Origin: an uncultured Vampirovibrio sp.
GTDB lineage: Bacteria > Cyanobacteriota > Vampirovibrionia > Gastranaerophilales > Gastranaerophilaceae
Length of the DNA: 64,000 nucleotides
NCBI GenBank assembly: GCA_910577515.1
Contig: CAJTLW010000001.1
Coordinates: forward strand, 124,001 to 188,000
Direction: 5' to 3'
Below, in pieces: positions 63,140 to 64,000 of this stretch (the first letter of the stretch is position 1; each line of letters begins with the position of its first letter). The notes below the pieces were generated by a model. That model was not told the origin of the DNA. It worked only from the letters and a program-made list of their open reading frames with translations, and made no database searches. The translations under genes were made by a program, and so were the position numbers.

Positions 63140-64000
63140 ATGACAGAAGCATTAACAGCAAATAAAAAGGCAATTTTCGGACTTTCCATGGGGCATTTTA
63201 TGGTTGATTTATATGCATCAGCCTTAATTCCTCTATATCCTATGCTCACATCAAATTTAGGAATAAAATTATCTACAATAAGTCTTATCATTGCTTGCGG
63301 GCATTTATTTTCTTCAATGATGCAGCCATTGTTTGGTTTTTTTGCAGATAAAATGCGCCACCGTGTTTTTATGATATGGGGGCTTGTTATGGGGGCAGTT
63401 TTTATTCCGCTAACCGCTGCTGCAAATCAAGCTTCACTTATGGCCACATGCCTTTTAGTAGGAATGTGTGGAAATGCACTTTTTCACCCGCAGGTAACAA
63501 GCCTTGTTAATACTTTTAATTTTAATAATCCAAATTTATCAAAATATATGGGTGCATTTATGGGACTTGGAACAATTGGCTATGCATTAGGGCCTGTAAT
63601 GTCTTCATCACTTGTTGAAAATTTTGGAATTTATTCATTGAGCTATGTTACGATTTTAGGGGTATCTACTGCGATTATTTTATATTTTGCGGTGCCAAAA
63701 ATCCCTGTTTCAACAGTTAATCAAAGTAAAGAAAAATTCTTAAACATAATGAAAATTATATTAAAGAACAAAACTTATCTTTCTTTAGTATGGATTGCAA
63801 TTGTAAAATCAGGCGTAAGTATAAGTTTTGGAACTTATGCACCATTTATCTTTAAAGAAAAAGGCTTCACCTTGAGCCAAATAGGAATTATTATTACACT
63901 GTTTTTCATATTAAGCGGTATATCAATGATTACAAGTTCTAAGATTGAAAAGAAAATCGGGGCGGAAAATATTATAAGACTGTCATTCTGGACAATTCTT
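63140..64000 (+). CDS. MFS transporter, Fsr-like (truncated by window end)
   Basis: The first 287 codons of a major facilitator protein. Eight hydrophobic helices are visible, with ADKMRHR near residue 70 as the loop 2-3 motif. The start MGHFMVDLYASALIPLYPML and the NALFHPQVTSLV segment near 112 match the fosmidomycin-resistance (Fsr) branch. A drug or metabolite is probably exported. The start is ATG 63140, nine bases past purH. Confidence 0.85.
   Translation, partial: MTEALTANKKAIFGLSMGHFMVDLYASALIPLYPMLTSNLGIKLSTISLIIACGHLFSSMMQPLFGFFADKMRHRVFMIWGLVMGAVFIPLTAAANQASLMATCLLVGMCGNALFHPQVTSLVNTFNFNNPNLSKYMGAFMGLGTIGYALGPVMSSSLVENFGIYSLSYVTILGVSTAIILYFAVPKIPVSTVNQSKEKFLNIMKIILKNKTYLSLVWIAIVKSGVSISFGTYAPFIFKEKGFTLSQIGIIITLFFILSGISMITSSKIEKKIGAENIIRLSFWTIL

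Overview
The window is AT-rich, low-GC bacterial chromosome, densely coded on both strands. The envelope genes (TolC, MacA/MacB-type exporter, a Pmp-type adhesin with an export signal) point to a two-membrane cell. Many secreted or membrane proteins are lineage-specific and unknown. Together with the prepilin, CsaB, DUF2023 and NarL-type regulators, this suggests a gut Melainabacteria/Gastranaerophilales-like (non-photosynthetic Cyanobacteriota) genome. That is a best guess from gene content, not a proof.

Region 1 (1-2575): a truncated surface adhesin and an alanine/glycine:cation symporter. Region 2 (about 2.6-14.9 kb) is the accessory part and reads as one mobile element. It has a four-gene MuA/MuB-like transposition operon with a divergent repressor at one side, related short repeats near both flanks, and a defence cargo. 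The cargo is a single-chain SIR2-APAZ-PIWI short Argonaute and a complete DpnII-type (GATC) restriction-modification system with two methyltransferases, the endonuclease and two unknown genes. The element lies between the symporter and a tRNA-Gln/tRNA-Asn pair.

Region 3 (15-30.5 kb): YtxH/DUF948 envelope-stress-like proteins, an HspR-like MerR regulator, RimO, a GT-C-like membrane protein, CTP synthase, GatC, two response regulators, a pentapeptide-repeat protein, a pair of secreted coiled-coil paralogues, and a minus-strand operon ending in a prepilin with a tail-collar-like domain. A compact cobalamin-riboswitch-like leader precedes that operon. Region 4 (30.8-46 kb): a tolC-macA-macB exporter operon (tolC probably starts at AUU), a GC-rich ORF of unclear origin, a lytic transglycosylase, tRNA-Leu, a DUF1858 protein, a bifunctional nuclease, agmatinase, CoaE, a BI-1-like membrane protein, RecJ, a ferredoxin and DUF2023.

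Region 5 (46-64 kb): B12-type radical SAM, SDR, a PfkB-like protein lacking its catalytic Asp, CsaB, a HisA-HisI-HisE fusion followed by HisD, a DUF374 acyltransferase, an HNH protein ending in a 13-C tract, FtsH, FolK, an HI0933-like flavoprotein, decayed and intact HTH genes, a small zinc ribbon with a YhcC radical SAM, SurE, a likely type I toxin-antitoxin locus, PurH and a truncated MFS transporter.
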